This document shows positions 1-9,130 of a stretch of 64,000 bases of DNA, in pieces (within the stretch, counting starts at the first letter, position 1; each line of letters starts with the position of its first letter). The stretch is from Thermococcus siculi. Lineage in GTDB: Archaea; Methanobacteriota_B; Thermococci; Thermococcales; Thermococcaceae. Both the position numbers and the translations under genes were made by a program. The notes beneath the pieces are model-generated. The model was not told the origin of the DNA, searched no databases, and was given only the letters and a program-made list of their open reading frames with translations. The stretch covers positions 1,674,001-1,738,000 of the forward strand of contig NZ_CP015103.1 of assembly GCF_002214505.1 (NCBI RefSeq), given 5' to 3'.

Positions 1-690
1 GTATGGCTCGAAGAACTTGCGGAACTGGCTGAGGGAGAGGGTAACGGTCATCAGGTAGGCGAGCAGCCAGAAAACCTCGGGTTTAAGAAGCTCACGGAAG
101 GAATGGAGGACGTGGCGCGTGTAGGAGGTTTCGAGCTTTGAGAAGCCCACCTCGGGAATGCTCCAGGCAAGGGGTATCATTGCCAGGTGGAGGAGGAGCG
201 TCAGCAGTATAGGTATTTCAAAGCCCCAGAGCTGGGCCATGAAAGCGCCCGCGATAGTGGTGGAGGAACCCGCGAGAACCGTCGCCTTCTGAATCGAGCG
301 CCACATCTCCTTAAACTCGCCCTCTCTCCCCTCGGCCTTGAGGTTGTCGAAGAACCAGGCCTGAATGCTCCCACTAACGAAAGAAGCCCCAAGGACGCTT
401 ATTAACTCCGATGCCAGCAGCATCCAGAAGTTTCGAAGGAACAGGAGGAGCAGAATGCCGATGGGATAGATCGAGAGGCCTATCAAAACGCTGGTCTTTC
501 TGCTTGCCCTGTCGCCGACGACGCCCGTGGGAACCTCGAAGAGGAAGAACCCGAGGGCGGAAAAGGCGGTAGCGAGGCCTATCTCCGAGTAGGTTAAGCC
601 CCTCGACAGGTAGTAGATCACCGCAATGTTGCCCAGAAAGCCGGTATAAGTAAGAACGAAGAGCGCCTTAAACCGCGTCAGCCACTCCAT
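1..690 (-). CDS. MFS transporter, N-terminal part (3' end outside window)
   Basis: The gene reads leftward off the window edge, and 230 codons are visible. The protein starts MEWLTRFKAL and is a chain of hydrophobic helices with the MFS motif-A loop (GVVGDRASRKTS) near residue 60, between helices 2 and 3. This suggests a proton-coupled drug or solute efflux permease of the cytoplasmic membrane. A TATA-like TTTAAATT lies on the minus strand about 40 bases upstream. It is divergent from the MFS gene at 824. The substrate cannot be told. Confidence 0.8.
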   Translation of the reverse strand, partial: MEWLTRFKALFVLTYTGFLGNIAVIYYLSRGLTYSEIGLATAFSALGFFLFEVPTGVVGDRASRKTSVLIGLSIYPIGILLLLFLRNFWMLLASELISVLGASFVSGSIQAWFFDNLKAEGREGEFKEMWRSIQKATVLAGSSTTIAGAFMAQLWGFEIPILLTLLLHLAMIPLAWSIPEVGFSKLETSYTRHVLHSFRELLKPEVFWLLAYLMTVTLSLSQFRKFFEPY

Positions 691-762
691 CGGACCACCG
701 GCGGGGAGATACCTCTCTCCGAAGGAATTTAAACGTTTTGGTGGGGCGGAACCGCTTCCTGC

Positions 763-770
763 GTATAAAG
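763..770 (+). promoter_or_regulatory. TATA element of MFS gene 824
   Basis: GTATAAAG lies about 55 bases before the ATG at 824, inside the 133-base divergent intergenic region. A second AT-rich stretch (GCTTAAAACTT) follows closer to the start, so the exact promoter is uncertain. Confidence 0.4.
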
Positions 771-823
771 GTACGAAAAACGCTTAAAACTTCCTTCACA
801 TTTACAAAGAAGGGGGTGGGAAA

Positions 824-2104
824 ATGGAGGCCATAGAAAACTCCCGCTTGAATAAGTTCCACTACAGGCTCCTTGCCGTCCTTGGAACTGTGTGGGCGTT
901 CATAGCGGTCAACACGATAGCGGCGAGCTTCGTCATAGCACTCCTCAAGAAAGAACCCGACTTCCAGGGAAGCCTGGCAAAGCTCGGTTCCCTCGGTTCA
1001 GCGGCGCTGTTTGGCATGCTCTTCGGGGCGTGGCTCTTCGGCTACCTCGCCGACAGGATCGGGAGAAAGAGGACGCTAATTCTGGCGGTTTCGACCTTCT
1101 CGCTCGGTTCAATAGTCAGCGCTTTTGCGGGCAACCTCGACCAGCTCATAGTCCTCCGCTTCATCGTTGGCCTCGGTCTGGGCGGCTCCCTGCCCGTTGC
1201 TAGCTCCTACTTCGCCGAGTTCATGCCCCGCTCGGTGAGGGGGGCGATGATTTCAATCCTCGAGAGCTTCTGGGCGATAGGTACGATAATAATCGGCGTC
1301 GTGGCCCTTCTGGTGAAAGCCGACTGGAGGAGCATACTGCTCTTCGGCGGGGCGATAATCCTGATTCTTCCCATACTGCTAACGCTGCCCGAATCGCCGC
1401 GCTTCCTCCTGGCCAAGGGGCGCGTTAAAGAGGCGGAGGAGACCATCAAGAGAATCTTCGGCATCAAAGTGAAGCTTGAGAAGGTCAAAGAGGATAGAAA
1501 AGCTTCCGTGGGAGACCTCTGGAGGAAGTACGGAAGGATGACCCTCATGCTGACCATCGCCTGGTTCAGCATAGCCTTCGCCTACTACGGGTTCTTCATA
1601 TGGCTCCCAAAGTTTCTTTCGGCTACCCTTGGAATAACCGTCTTCAGGAGCTTCCAGTACTTCATAGTAACGGCCATAGCCCAGCTGCCCGGCTACTGGA
1701 GCGCAGCCTACCTGCTTGAAAGGGTCGGCAGGAAGAAGACGCTCTCCTACTACCTCCTGCTTTCCGGCCTCGCGGGACTCGGCTTCTACTTTGCCGCCAG
1801 CTCCGGAAACGAGGGGGCGATAATAGCGAGCGCGATAGCCTTCAGCTTCTTCAACCTTGGAGCCTGGGGAGCGATATACGCCTACACACCGGAGCTGTAC
1901 CCCACCGCCGTCAGGGGGACCGGCACGGGCTGGGCCGGGGCGATGGCGAGGATAGGCGGCGGCATAGCCCCGATACTGGCGGGGAGGATAATGGAGGTGG
2001 GCAGCGCGGCCGTGGCTGTGCTGGTCATTGCAGTGGTCGCGATAATCGGTGCGCTGGACGTGCTTGCCCTGGGGGAGGAAACGATGGGGAGGGAGCTGGC
2101 CTAA
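824..2104 (+). CDS. MFS transporter (sugar/metabolite permease type)
   Basis: 426 residues, a usual length for 12-helix MFS carriers. Two halves are visible: motif A with GYLADRIGRKR follows helix 2 (about residues 72-82), and a related loop LERVGRKKT occurs in the second half. PESPRFLLAKGR, typical of the sugar/metabolite:proton symporter branch, follows helix 6, and a central cytoplasmic loop separates the halves. The ATG is preceded by a strong GGGGGTGG ribosome site. The gene stands alone, divergent from the other MFS gene. The substrate is not identifiable. Confidence 0.85.
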   Translation: MEAIENSRLNKFHYRLLAVLGTVWAFIAVNTIAASFVIALLKKEPDFQGSLAKLGSLGSAALFGMLFGAWLFGYLADRIGRKRTLILAVSTFSLGSIVSAFAGNLDQLIVLRFIVGLGLGGSLPVASSYFAEFMPRSVRGAMISILESFWAIGTIIIGVVALLVKADWRSILLFGGAIILILPILLTLPESPRFLLAKGRVKEAEETIKRIFGIKVKLEKVKEDRKASVGDLWRKYGRMTLMLTIAWFSIAFAYYGFFIWLPKFLSATLGITVFRSFQYFIVTAIAQLPGYWSAAYLLERVGRKKTLSYYLLLSGLAGLGFYFAASSGNEGAIIASAIAFSFFNLGAWGAIYAYTPELYPTAVRGTGTGWAGAMARIGGGIAPILAGRIMEVGSAAVAVLVIAVVAIIGALDVLALGEETMGRELA

Positions 2105-2149
2105 GTTCCACTCGCACTCGACCAGAATTTTCTATTTTTCTGGGTAACC

Positions 2150-2157
2150 TTTATAAG
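2150..2157 (+). promoter_or_regulatory. TATA box of cassette 1 (gene 2181)
   Basis: TTTATAAG lies 24 to 31 bases before the GTG at 2181. This spacing would place transcription start almost at the start codon, suggesting a leaderless or very short leader mRNA for the 2181-6731 gene group. Confidence 0.55.
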
Positions 2158-2180
2158 ACGGCGTCGCGTTATTCTTTCGG

Positions 2181-3212
2181 GTGGGCGCTATCATAGGGGG
2201 TCTCAGAAGACTGGCTGCTGCAGTTCTGCTTGGCATGCTACTCGCTTATGCCGGTATGGGGTACGCAGATGCTCACACCGAGTTGCAGTGGCTAAAAGAA
2301 GGCTCTTACGCTACTTACGCACTCCTAGAGCCGGAAGGAGGTCCAAGGGAGGTAAAGGATCTGTACATGTTCACCCTCTACCCGGAACGTCTTCCCCGGG
2401 AGGTCATGAACCGTCTCATGGGCTACCTGAGCTCCGATTCCCCGTGGATAAAAGACGGGTTCCCCTTCATTATAGGGGACTGCACCGAGGTTTTCCTGCG
2501 GTTTGATGTACTCGAGGTTAGGGGGGAAACCGCACTGATCAACGTCAGCGTAACTTTCGTTAACGCCACGCTGGAGGGCGACTACAGGAAGATAATACCC
2601 AACCTGACGATCTGGAAAGTGCTGAATCTGAACCTCTCTGACATGACCTACTACGATAACGGAACACCCGTCGGAAAGGCCACCCTCTTCATCGATCCCT
2701 CCGATCCACCGAAACCCGGGGAGATTCTGTTCAGTCTGGAGGGGCTTTCAAGGGGGATCAACGTCTCCGTTGGAAACGTCACCTACAGTGCCTACGGAAA
2801 CAGCACGGTTCTGACATACTACAGACCCTTCAGACCGCCCCGCATCGGAATAACGACCCGGAGGTTCGACTTCAGCGATGCGGGGAAGAACTGGTCAATC
2901 TCCGGAGGGGGAAGGGAGGAGTACACCTACGACTTCCTGACCGGCGTCATGATAGCCGGAACATTCAGCCACTCCACCGAGCTGATGGCGCTGGGAGTTT
3001 TCAGCATCGACAGCATGGACAGAAGGATCCGCGGAAAATCGGAAGAGGGAGTGTGGCCGGATGGCATCAAACTGTACGACACCAACATCGCCTTCCCCGA
3101 CGAAGGAAACTCTTCCTCCCCGGACAGTCCCTGGAGGTACTACATGTACTCCGGAATTCTGACACTGACGGCTTCACTCCTGGCGAGGTGGTGGAAGGAT
3201 GGGCACCGTTAA
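2181..3212 (+). CDS. Secreted membrane-anchored protein of ABC cassette 1, unknown function
   Basis: 343 residues starting at GTG. An N-terminal hydrophobic segment (about residues 10-30, ending near YADA) looks like a signal peptide. The body is rich in N-x-S/T sites, typical of extracellular Thermococcales proteins. Near the C-terminus, SGILTLTASLLARWW is a possible short membrane anchor. It overlaps the permease gene by 14 bases and is the first gene of the cassette. The gene at 49272-50339 occupies the same place in the second cassette and has a similar layout (signal, glycosylation-rich body with NGTPVGK, C-terminal segment). No known family was recognised. It could be a ligand-binding or assembly partner of the ABC exporter. 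Confidence 0.75.
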   Translation: MGAIIGGLRRLAAAVLLGMLLAYAGMGYADAHTELQWLKEGSYATYALLEPEGGPREVKDLYMFTLYPERLPREVMNRLMGYLSSDSPWIKDGFPFIIGDCTEVFLRFDVLEVRGETALINVSVTFVNATLEGDYRKIIPNLTIWKVLNLNLSDMTYYDNGTPVGKATLFIDPSDPPKPGEILFSLEGLSRGINVSVGNVTYSAYGNSTVLTYYRPFRPPRIGITTRRFDFSDAGKNWSISGGGREEYTYDFLTGVMIAGTFSHSTELMALGVFSIDSMDRRIRGKSEEGVWPDGIKLYDTNIAFPDEGNSSSPDSPWRYYMYSGILTLTASLLARWWKDGHR

Positions 3213-3978
3213 AACCCAGCTGGAATGGGAGCTGAACGATCCTCTGAAGCTCGGGGTTTTCCTCTTCGGGTTCCTGCTGACGGGGCTGGCGTTCTTTAAG
3301 GCCGCCCTCGGCATGGGGGCAACCGGCATGCTCGATCCCTTTGACCAGGAATCCGCCGTCCACTACGCCGGAATCATTCCGAGGCTTGCCCTCCCCATCC
3401 TGTCGCAGGAAGCCTACAGCGTTCTCGTCTTCGTTGCGGTTATGCTCTCCAGCCTTTCAATAAGGGGTGAGATGGACTCGCTGGCGGCCCTCACGGTTTA
3501 CTCCCTCCCGATCAGGAAGTGGAAGCTGTTCCTGACCAAATTTGTCTCAGTATTCGCTTTGACAGCTCTATCGTTTGTGGTTCCATATTTCCTGGCCGTC
3601 GGATACGTCCTCTCCGGCTCCCCTTCCCTCCTCAGAGGGATTCTAGGGAACGGGGTCTGGGCCAATATTCTGGCGTTTTTCCTGATTGCGGTTTTCTATA
3701 CGGTCTCGGTTTCCCTCTTCATGGCAATACTGTCGCCAAATTCCTTTGCCTCTATTCTGGGGGGACTCGCCCTTCTGTACGCCCCCGTTATTCTCGGAAT
3801 ATCAACCCTGCCACCGTTCAACATCTCAGCCGCCATGTCCTCTTATCTAACCTCGGTGGCCTACGGAGTGGGAGGCGCGGATGTTGCATACGGGAGCGTA
3901 GTCGGCGTGGGGTTCTTCATCCCCTCCGCCCTGCTGGCGGCATCGGTGGTTCTCAGCGAGAGGAGGGATGCCCGGTGA
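3199..3978 (+). CDS. ABC-2 type transporter permease (cassette 1)
   Basis: 259 residues with about six hydrophobic helices. After a short cytoplasmic start, helix 1 is at about residues 19-40; a large loop follows, then four to five closely packed helices to the C-terminus. The RGEMDSLAALTVYSLPIRKWKLFLTKF-type cytoplasmic segment, with a coupling loop 'SLP.RK', is typical of ABC-2 exporters. The start overlaps the previous gene and the TGA overlaps the next GTG. It would form the membrane channel driven by the ATPase at 4421. It is paralogous to 48532-49284, which has the matching VYSLPVSRVRILLAKF segment. Confidence 0.85.
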   Translation: MGTVKTQLEWELNDPLKLGVFLFGFLLTGLAFFKAALGMGATGMLDPFDQESAVHYAGIIPRLALPILSQEAYSVLVFVAVMLSSLSIRGEMDSLAALTVYSLPIRKWKLFLTKFVSVFALTALSFVVPYFLAVGYVLSGSPSLLRGILGNGVWANILAFFLIAVFYTVSVSLFMAILSPNSFASILGGLALLYAPVILGISTLPPFNISAAMSSYLTSVAYGVGGADVAYGSVVGVGFFIPSALLAASVVLSERRDAR

Positions 3979-4424
3979 GGAGGTTTGCAGCGTTCTTTCT
4001 GCTCGCCCTCTTTCTGTTAACCATCGGCTCACTGCTCCTGCCGAAATATGGCCGGGAGACTCCAACGACCTACGGGTTCCTCAGCGGCGACGGTTCCTCC
4101 GTTTCGGTGTTTGTCCCGACCGCTAGGAGGGTCTCCATCAGCATCGTAACGGAGGATCAAGAGAGGTACGAGGTGCAGGTGTTCGATGGTGTGCGGGGCG
4201 GTTTCATCGCAAACTTAACTGCAGTGGGGAACATGTATCGCGAGCTGGAGCTTCCGGACTCCGGGACGTACTATTTTGTCTACCATGGAAACGGTAGCGC
4301 GAGGATAGCCGTTGGGACCCTCTCAATGTACCCCTCGGAGCGCGTGCTGAGGACTGAATACATCGCCGGCGGAACGGCAGCGTTTGTCCTCGCCGCGCTG
4401 GTTTGGACGGGGGTGAGACGATGA
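3975..4424 (+). CDS. Small secreted/anchored protein of ABC cassette 1
   Basis: 149 residues. The GTG start overlaps the TGA of the permease gene (GTGA). It has an N-terminal hydrophobic segment (about residues 3-20), an external beta-rich domain of about 100 residues with NLT and NGS sites ('SGTYYFVYHGNGSARI'), and a C-terminal hydrophobic helix ending VRR. The same layout, including a 'PGYYEFSGNSSQGITI' stretch, is found in 48098-48535, at the same position of the second cassette. It is likely an extracytoplasmic accessory of the exporter. The function is not known. Confidence 0.75.
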   Translation: MRRFAAFFLLALFLLTIGSLLLPKYGRETPTTYGFLSGDGSSVSVFVPTARRVSISIVTEDQERYEVQVFDGVRGGFIANLTAVGNMYRELELPDSGTYYFVYHGNGSARIAVGTLSMYPSERVLRTEYIAGGTAAFVLAALVWTGVRR

Positions 4425-5095
4425 TAGTGAAGGCAGAGCGACTCACCAAACGCTTCGGAAGCGTCATTGCCCTCGACTCCATAGACGTTGAGGTTCCGAA
4501 GGGTCTGACCGTCATAGTGGGTCCCAACGGGGGCGGCAAGTCCACCTTCTTAAAAATCGCCGCCGGGGCTTACCGGCCAACTAAGGGGAGAGTGAAAGTC
4601 CTTGGAAGAGATCCCTGGAGGGACGAGGGGGTAAAGAAAAGGATAGGAGTTTCCTTCGACCCGCCCGCTCTCCCGCAGCTGAGAACCGGAAGGGAGTGGC
4701 TTGAGTACCTGCTGAGCGCCAAAGGCGGTAACGGCAGAAGCGTCATGGAAGCCGCGGAAATGTTCGGGGCGGGGAGCTTCATTGAAAAGAAGGTCAGGGA
4801 TTACTCGGCGGGTATGAGGAAGAGGGTGAGCCTTGCCCAGGCTTTTCTCGGCAGCCCCGAACTGGTGTTCCTCGACGAGCCGCTGGCCAACCTCGACCTG
4901 AACGGCATGAAGGACGTCCTGGAGGTTATAAGGAAAGAGCACGAGGAGGGCCTGAATCTCGTGGTGATCTCCCACATCTGGCGTCCCTTCATGGAAATCG
5001 CAGACTACGCCGTTTTAATAGCCGCTGGAAAGGTGCAGACCGCGGGTTCCCCCGAGGAGATTATGCCGCTGCTGGAAAGGACGTTTCCCCTGTGA
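4421..5095 (+). CDS. ABC transporter ATP-binding protein (cassette 1)
   Basis: 224 residues. I chose the ATG at 4421 because it overlaps the preceding stop as ATGA and has GGGGGTGAG just upstream; an in-frame TTG at 4403 is possible. Walker A is GPNGGGKST (about residue 36), the signature is YSAGMRKRVSLAQAF, Walker B is LVFLDEPLANLD, and the switch His is in VISHIW. It energises the permease at 3199. It is closely similar throughout to the ATPase at 47409-48101, including the unusual GGGKST Walker A and SHIW.PF. Confidence 0.92.
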   Translation: MIVKAERLTKRFGSVIALDSIDVEVPKGLTVIVGPNGGGKSTFLKIAAGAYRPTKGRVKVLGRDPWRDEGVKKRIGVSFDPPALPQLRTGREWLEYLLSAKGGNGRSVMEAAEMFGAGSFIEKKVRDYSAGMRKRVSLAQAFLGSPELVFLDEPLANLDLNGMKDVLEVIRKEHEEGLNLVVISHIWRPFMEIADYAVLIAAGKVQTAGSPEEIMPLLERTFPL

Positions 5096-5105
5096 GGTGT
5101 GGGCA

Positions 5106-6731
5106 ATGAGGAAAACCGCGATCCTGATCTGGACGATGTTCCTGCTCTCAACGGTGGCCGGGGCCGTTAACGCGTCCCCGGAGAGCGGTTACGGCATACT
5201 GGTAGTCGATTCCAGTGCCAGGGTTCTCATCGTGGAAGAGGGAGTGAACTTCACCGGACCGGCATGGGTGGAGCTCCCCGCATCGAAGGAGGGCGAGAAC
5301 TACACCGTGGTGGTGGACGTAAACGGGCTGAGCGTGAGGATACCCGTCCTGGTCAAGGGGGGACTGACGACGATAGTGAAGGTGAGGGGCGAGAAAATCG
5401 AAGAATCCATAAGAACCAGTGGCGCCACACCCGTCGAAGTGTGGTTTGGCCCGCCCATTAACCTCCCTCCTAAACTCAAGGGGTCGGAACCGGAACTCGA
5501 GTGCATGGTGACAACCTACGGCCCGATGAAGGGCAGGGGACTGGTCTTTGAACTCATGAAGAACCCCAACGGGGATGGCTACTTCCTCCTGCCCAATGGA
5601 ACCCCCGTTGAAGTCTGTACCGGTGAGTACTACCTCTCGGAGATGTACGGGATCGAGGACGGGTGGACATCGATCGGGCATTACCTCAACTGGACGACCT
5701 ACGTTCCGGAGTACAGGGAGATTGAAATAAACTCCTACCCCACAGACTCGGCCGTTCTCGTCTTCGGCGCCAGCTACAACGTACTTAGAACCCCCATAAA
5801 GCTGTTCGTGCCGGTAATAAACAACGTTACCCGGGGATACGGCATTGATATGACCGGCAGACGCGTGGACTTCAGGCTCGACCCGATTCAGGAGTACAAC
5901 ATAACCCTCGCCTCCAACCTGACCGTGGCTGGAGGGCTGGCCCCCTACGTTGACTTCACAGTGAATCCCCCAGCAGAAGGCGCCGAAATCTACGTGGACT
6001 TCACGGCGCTGGTTCAGGCCGTATCGCTGAAGATCGTTTACGGCCTGCCCCCTGAGTATCAGGGCCTTCCCAACGGGCTGGAAACCCAGTCAGTGGCAGG
6101 GCAGGAAAGCCCTACAAACCCAGGGAATCAGGAGAACGGCAGCCTGCAGAACTCAACCCTCGTCATAACAACGTACCCCGAAGATGTTAGGGTGGAGCTG
6201 GACGGTAAAACCGTGTGCACCGGAGAATGCGTCCTGAACGTGACCCCCGGTGAGCACGAAGTTACAGGAACCGCGGAGGGCTTTGCGGCGGAGAGCAGAA
6301 AAGTAGTGCTGGCACCGGGTGAGCGTTTGACCCTAAACCTCACGCTCTCACCATACCCCCGCTTCCAGGTTGTCTCCGTACCCGAGGGGGCGAGGCTGTA
6401 CATTGACGGAAAGCCCTCGAACTGCACAACGCCCTGCAACGTAACCCTCACCCCCGGAACACACAGGCTGGTGTTCAGGAAGGAGGGCTTCAGAGACTAC
6501 GAGACCGTGATCCGGGCCAGTGCCGGGGACAGCGGCGTCATCTCGGTATCGCTAACGGACCTCAGCGGCAGGAAGTATTCGCTCGATCCAAGATTGAAAA
6601 GCGGGAACAGCGCGGGGGAGTCCTCTGAAGAGAAAGCCAGAGGCGGGCTCCCCATCCCCCCGACGACTGTCTATGTGCTCGCGGGCGTCCTGGCAATTGG
6701 GGCGGGCATCTTAATCGCAAGAAAACTTTGA
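5106..6731 (+). CDS. Secreted PEGA-domain surface protein
   Basis: 541 residues from the ATG at 5106; an in-frame GTG at 5097 lacks a ribosome site of its own. It has an N-terminal signal peptide (about residues 5-22) and a large glycosylation-rich domain. Two consecutive PEGA-type repeats of about 70 residues follow ('TYPEDVRVELDGKTVCTGEC...TPGEHEV' and 'VPEGARLYIDGKPSNCTTPC...TPGTHRLVFRKEGF'), then a linker and a C-terminal membrane helix ending ARKL. PEGA domains occur in archaeal surface-layer-associated proteins. It directly follows cassette 1 and is probably co-transcribed, but has no counterpart next to cassette 2. Confidence 0.85.
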   Translation: MRKTAILIWTMFLLSTVAGAVNASPESGYGILVVDSSARVLIVEEGVNFTGPAWVELPASKEGENYTVVVDVNGLSVRIPVLVKGGLTTIVKVRGEKIEESIRTSGATPVEVWFGPPINLPPKLKGSEPELECMVTTYGPMKGRGLVFELMKNPNGDGYFLLPNGTPVEVCTGEYYLSEMYGIEDGWTSIGHYLNWTTYVPEYREIEINSYPTDSAVLVFGASYNVLRTPIKLFVPVINNVTRGYGIDMTGRRVDFRLDPIQEYNITLASNLTVAGGLAPYVDFTVNPPAEGAEIYVDFTALVQAVSLKIVYGLPPEYQGLPNGLETQSVAGQESPTNPGNQENGSLQNSTLVITTYPEDVRVELDGKTVCTGECVLNVTPGEHEVTGTAEGFAAESRKVVLAPGERLTLNLTLSPYPRFQVVSVPEGARLYIDGKPSNCTTPCNVTLTPGTHRLVFRKEGFRDYETVIRASAGDSGVISVSLTDLSGRKYSLDPRLKSGNSAGESSEEKARGGLPIPPTTVYVLAGVLAIGAGILIARKL

Positions 6732-6745
6732 AATTTTTCCTTTCT

Positions 6746-7207
6746 TCACCCGAACAGCCCCAGCGCCGGTCCGAGCGTTATCGCCATGCTGAGCAGTCCG
6801 CCGAGGATTAAAGCGGGAACGGTCTGCCTCTTCTCGACGGCAAAGAGGTAGGCCGCTAAAGCCCCCGTCCAGATGCCCGTTCCCGGGAGGGGAATGGCCA
6901 CGAATATCGTCAGCCCGATGAACCCCCACTTCTCGACGTAGGGGTGGGCCTTCTTCCTCACGCGCTCGATGTAGTAGAGGTAGAGGTGGGCCACCTTTCT
7001 GAGGGGCGTTTTTTCAAGCCAGAGCATGAGCCGGTCTATGTAGGGCAGAACCGCTGGGAGAACGAGCGAGAGGGTTAAAACGCCGAGGGAAGCTGCCAAA
7101 AGCGTCTCCCACAGGGGGTAGCCCATCCCGATGCCGTAGACGATGGCGTAGCGCCCCTCGAAGGTTGGAATCAGCGAGAGCAGAAAGACCTCGAGGAAAC
7201 TGTTCAT
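6746..7207 (-). CDS. Small multidrug export family membrane protein (COG2426-like)
   Basis: 153 residues with four to five hydrophobic helices. It begins with a glutamate/arginine-bearing motif, LIPTFEGRYAIVYGIGMG, that marks the COG2426 'small multi-drug export' family, which is related to the DedA/SNARE-associated fold. A charged cytoplasmic loop (residues about 70-100) and a glycine/proline-rich segment 'AIPLPGTGIWTGAL' follow. The start overlaps the stop of the PAP2 gene by four bases (ATGA), so the two are co-transcribed. Transport of drugs is a family label only. Confidence 0.75.
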   Translation of the reverse strand: MNSFLEVFLLSLIPTFEGRYAIVYGIGMGYPLWETLLAASLGVLTLSLVLPAVLPYIDRLMLWLEKTPLRKVAHLYLYYIERVRKKAHPYVEKWGFIGLTIFVAIPLPGTGIWTGALAAYLFAVEKRQTVPALILGGLLSMAITLGPALGLFG

Positions 7208-7770
7208 TCAGGCTTCACCCCGAGGAGTGATTTCAGCAGCAGGTAGAGCCAGGGGGCGAAGAACAGGCTGAACAGGACATCGGAAAACCAGTGGTAGTGC
7301 AGGAGAAGCCGGGTGAGGGCCACCGTGACGGCGTAGATCCATGCGATAAAGGCGTACTTCCTCCAGCGGTCGGAGGCGTAGGCCGCTATTACCGCCGCCC
7401 TGAAGGCGTGGCCGGAGGGGAAGGCGTACGTCCCGTACTCTGGCCGGGGTCTCGGCTCCGCGAAGAGGAGCTTGAGGCCACCAACAGTCACGAGTCCAAC
7501 GATAGTAGCCAGCAGGAACGCCAGAGTCTTTCTGGAGATGGTCCCCTTCCCACGCCAGTCAAGGTAGACCACGAGGGCGGCGAAGGGGATCAAAAAGAGG
7601 TCGCCACCGAGGGCGGTTAGAAAGTTAACCAGCGGCGTATCGACTAGGGGGAGCGTCGAGTTCACCCGCTCGTTTAGCCCATCGAAGGCCCCCGTCGCTT
7701 GGAGGAGCAGGATTCCGGCGACGATGACCGTGAGGATAAGGAAGTTCCTATCGAGCTTAACCCGGGTCAT
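7204..7770 (-). CDS. PAP2-family membrane phosphatase
   Basis: 188 residues, multi-helix. The three phosphatidate phosphatase motifs are present: K-x6-RP in KLLFAEPRPRP, PSGH in AFPSGHAFRA, and R-x5-H-x3-D in RLLLHYHWFSD. It probably removes phosphate from isoprenoid pyrophosphate or lipid phosphate at the outer membrane face, for instance recycling of the dolichol-type glycan carrier. It is co-transcribed with the export protein downstream. Confidence 0.88.
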   Translation of the reverse strand: MTRVKLDRNFLILTVIVAGILLLQATGAFDGLNERVNSTLPLVDTPLVNFLTALGGDLFLIPFAALVVYLDWRGKGTISRKTLAFLLATIVGLVTVGGLKLLFAEPRPRPEYGTYAFPSGHAFRAAVIAAYASDRWRKYAFIAWIYAVTVALTRLLLHYHWFSDVLFSLFFAPWLYLLLKSLLGVKPE

Positions 7771-7823
7771 TGCAGGTTAAGAAGGGAAGAACCGCTAAAA
7801 AGCTTTTTCATGGAGAAGTTGGG

Positions 7824-8408
7824 TCAGATAACCCCCGCCGCGTACAGCGCGTGGTACGTCTTCAGCAGGGCCTGCTGGACTTTCTTCGGCCCGAAGGTTC
7901 GAACCGCCCTTCCGAGGCCCTCGTTGTAGACCCTCCGCAGGATGAAGTCCGTCTCGCGGTTGAGGTTGAGCTTCTCCCGATTTTCCAGGTAGAGGCGCGC
8001 TATCTCAGCCGGCTCGCGGTAGTTGAGGCCCTTGAGCCACTTGAGCGGGATTCCGTCGTCGAAGTGCTTCGTTATCTCGAAGCCGATTATCGTGACCTCG
8101 TCGTCGCCGTACAGCTCGCCGTATATCCTGTTCAATTCTCTCAGGAGTTCTTTAACGTCCGAGAAGCCGTCCAGTCTGGCGTCCTCGTTGGTGAGTTCCC
8201 TCGCCTTCTTTCTCTCGACTTTCGTTATCCTGGCCTTCGCTATGGCCGTGTCGCTCGGCCTGATAACCAGATAGACCTCGCTCCCCGGCTTCGCCTCGTA
8301 GTCCCCGTAGCGTACCGTGGTGACCTTGTCTCCCCGAAGAATCCTCGACTTGTAGGCCGAGTCAATCAGCATGAACTTCCGTATCTGAACGCTCTTGCTC
8401 CTCCTCAC
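7824..8408 (-). CDS. ASCH-domain protein
   Basis: 194 residues from a GTG at 8408 with GGGGGTTGAGG just before it; an ATG at 8372 (MLIDSAYKS) is an alternative that would shorten the overlap with the HAD gene. The N-terminal part has the ASCH pattern ([15 protein letters not shown], then GSEVYLVI, then [15 protein letters not shown]), a PUA-like beta-barrel thought to bind RNA. The C-terminal half is helical and basic. The gene overlaps the HAD gene by up to 47 bases and is co-oriented with it. A role in RNA binding is inferred from the fold only. Confidence 0.75.
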   Translation of the reverse strand: MRRSKSVQIRKFMLIDSAYKSRILRGDKVTTVRYGDYEAKPGSEVYLVIRPSDTAIAKARITKVERKKARELTNEDARLDGFSDVKELLRELNRIYGELYGDDEVTIIGFEITKHFDDGIPLKWLKGLNYREPAEIARLYLENREKLNLNRETDFILRRVYNEGLGRAVRTFGPKKVQQALLKTYHALYAAGVI

Positions 8409-9093
8409 CCCTCAACCCCCTCAGTATCGCAGGCAGCTCTTCCAGAGAGCGTATCGTGAAGTCCGCGTAATCCCTGTACTCCGTCTCTCTGTTGGCGTAC
8501 TTTCCGTATTTAAACCACACGGTCACCATTCCCACGTTTTTAGCGCCGTAGACGTCGGAGTAGAGCCTGTCCCCGACCATCATGGCCTCCTCCGGCTCGA
8601 CCCCCATCTTCCTCAGTGCCTTCCTGAATATCTTTGGGTGGGGCTTCTTGACGCCGAGGTAGTCCGAGATGAAGACATCATCGAAGTAGGCGTCGAGTTC
8701 GAGGCGGAGTATCTTCTCCCACTGCTTTATCGGGTCGCCGTCGGTGATTATCCCGAGCCTGTAACCCTCCCTCTGGAGGTCGAGCAGGACCCTCCTGACC
8801 CCCTTCACGGTCCTCAGATAGGCGAACTTGGTGTTGTGGTAGGAGATAACGCCGGCTGCGATCCACTTGGGGTTGCTGGGAAGGTCAAGCCTCCGCAGAA
8901 GGTAGTCGAAGTGCTTCCCGAAGTTGCTCCCGTACTCGTTTATCAGCTCAAGAAGTTCGTGGTAGGCGGTATCAAAGTCAACGGGAAGACCGTGTCTCAC
9001 CATGTTCTCTATCGCGTTCCGCCTCGCCATCTCTGCCAGTCTCGTTGTATCGACTATCGTATCGTCCAGGTCAAAGAACACGACCCTGATCAT
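8362..9093 (-). CDS. HAD-superfamily hydrolase (TIGR02253-like)
   Basis: 243 residues from the ATG at 9093, chosen because GGTGAGG lies just upstream; a longer reading to 9123 is less likely. HAD motifs: [12 protein letters not shown] (nucleophile Asp, residue about 7), ITDGD (motif II), KKPHPKIF (motif III Lys) and MVGDRLYSD (motif IV). A helical cap of about 80 residues sits between motifs I and II. It is probably a small-molecule phosphatase. Substrate unknown. Confidence 0.88.
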   Translation of the reverse strand: MIRVVFFDLDDTIVDTTRLAEMARRNAIENMVRHGLPVDFDTAYHELLELINEYGSNFGKHFDYLLRRLDLPSNPKWIAAGVISYHNTKFAYLRTVKGVRRVLLDLQREGYRLGIITDGDPIKQWEKILRLELDAYFDDVFISDYLGVKKPHPKIFRKALRKMGVEPEEAMMVGDRLYSDVYGAKNVGMVTVWFKYGKYANRETEYRDYADFTIRSLEELPAILRGLRGEEEQERSDTEVHAD

Positions 9094-9130
9094 CCACGTC
9101 CTCACCGGAGACTTTTCGTTCAAACCGTAT

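Noticed and set aside
1207-1572. Minus-strand frame inside the MFS gene at 824
   Set aside because: Shadow of the GC-rich coding strand: no ribosome site or domain pattern.
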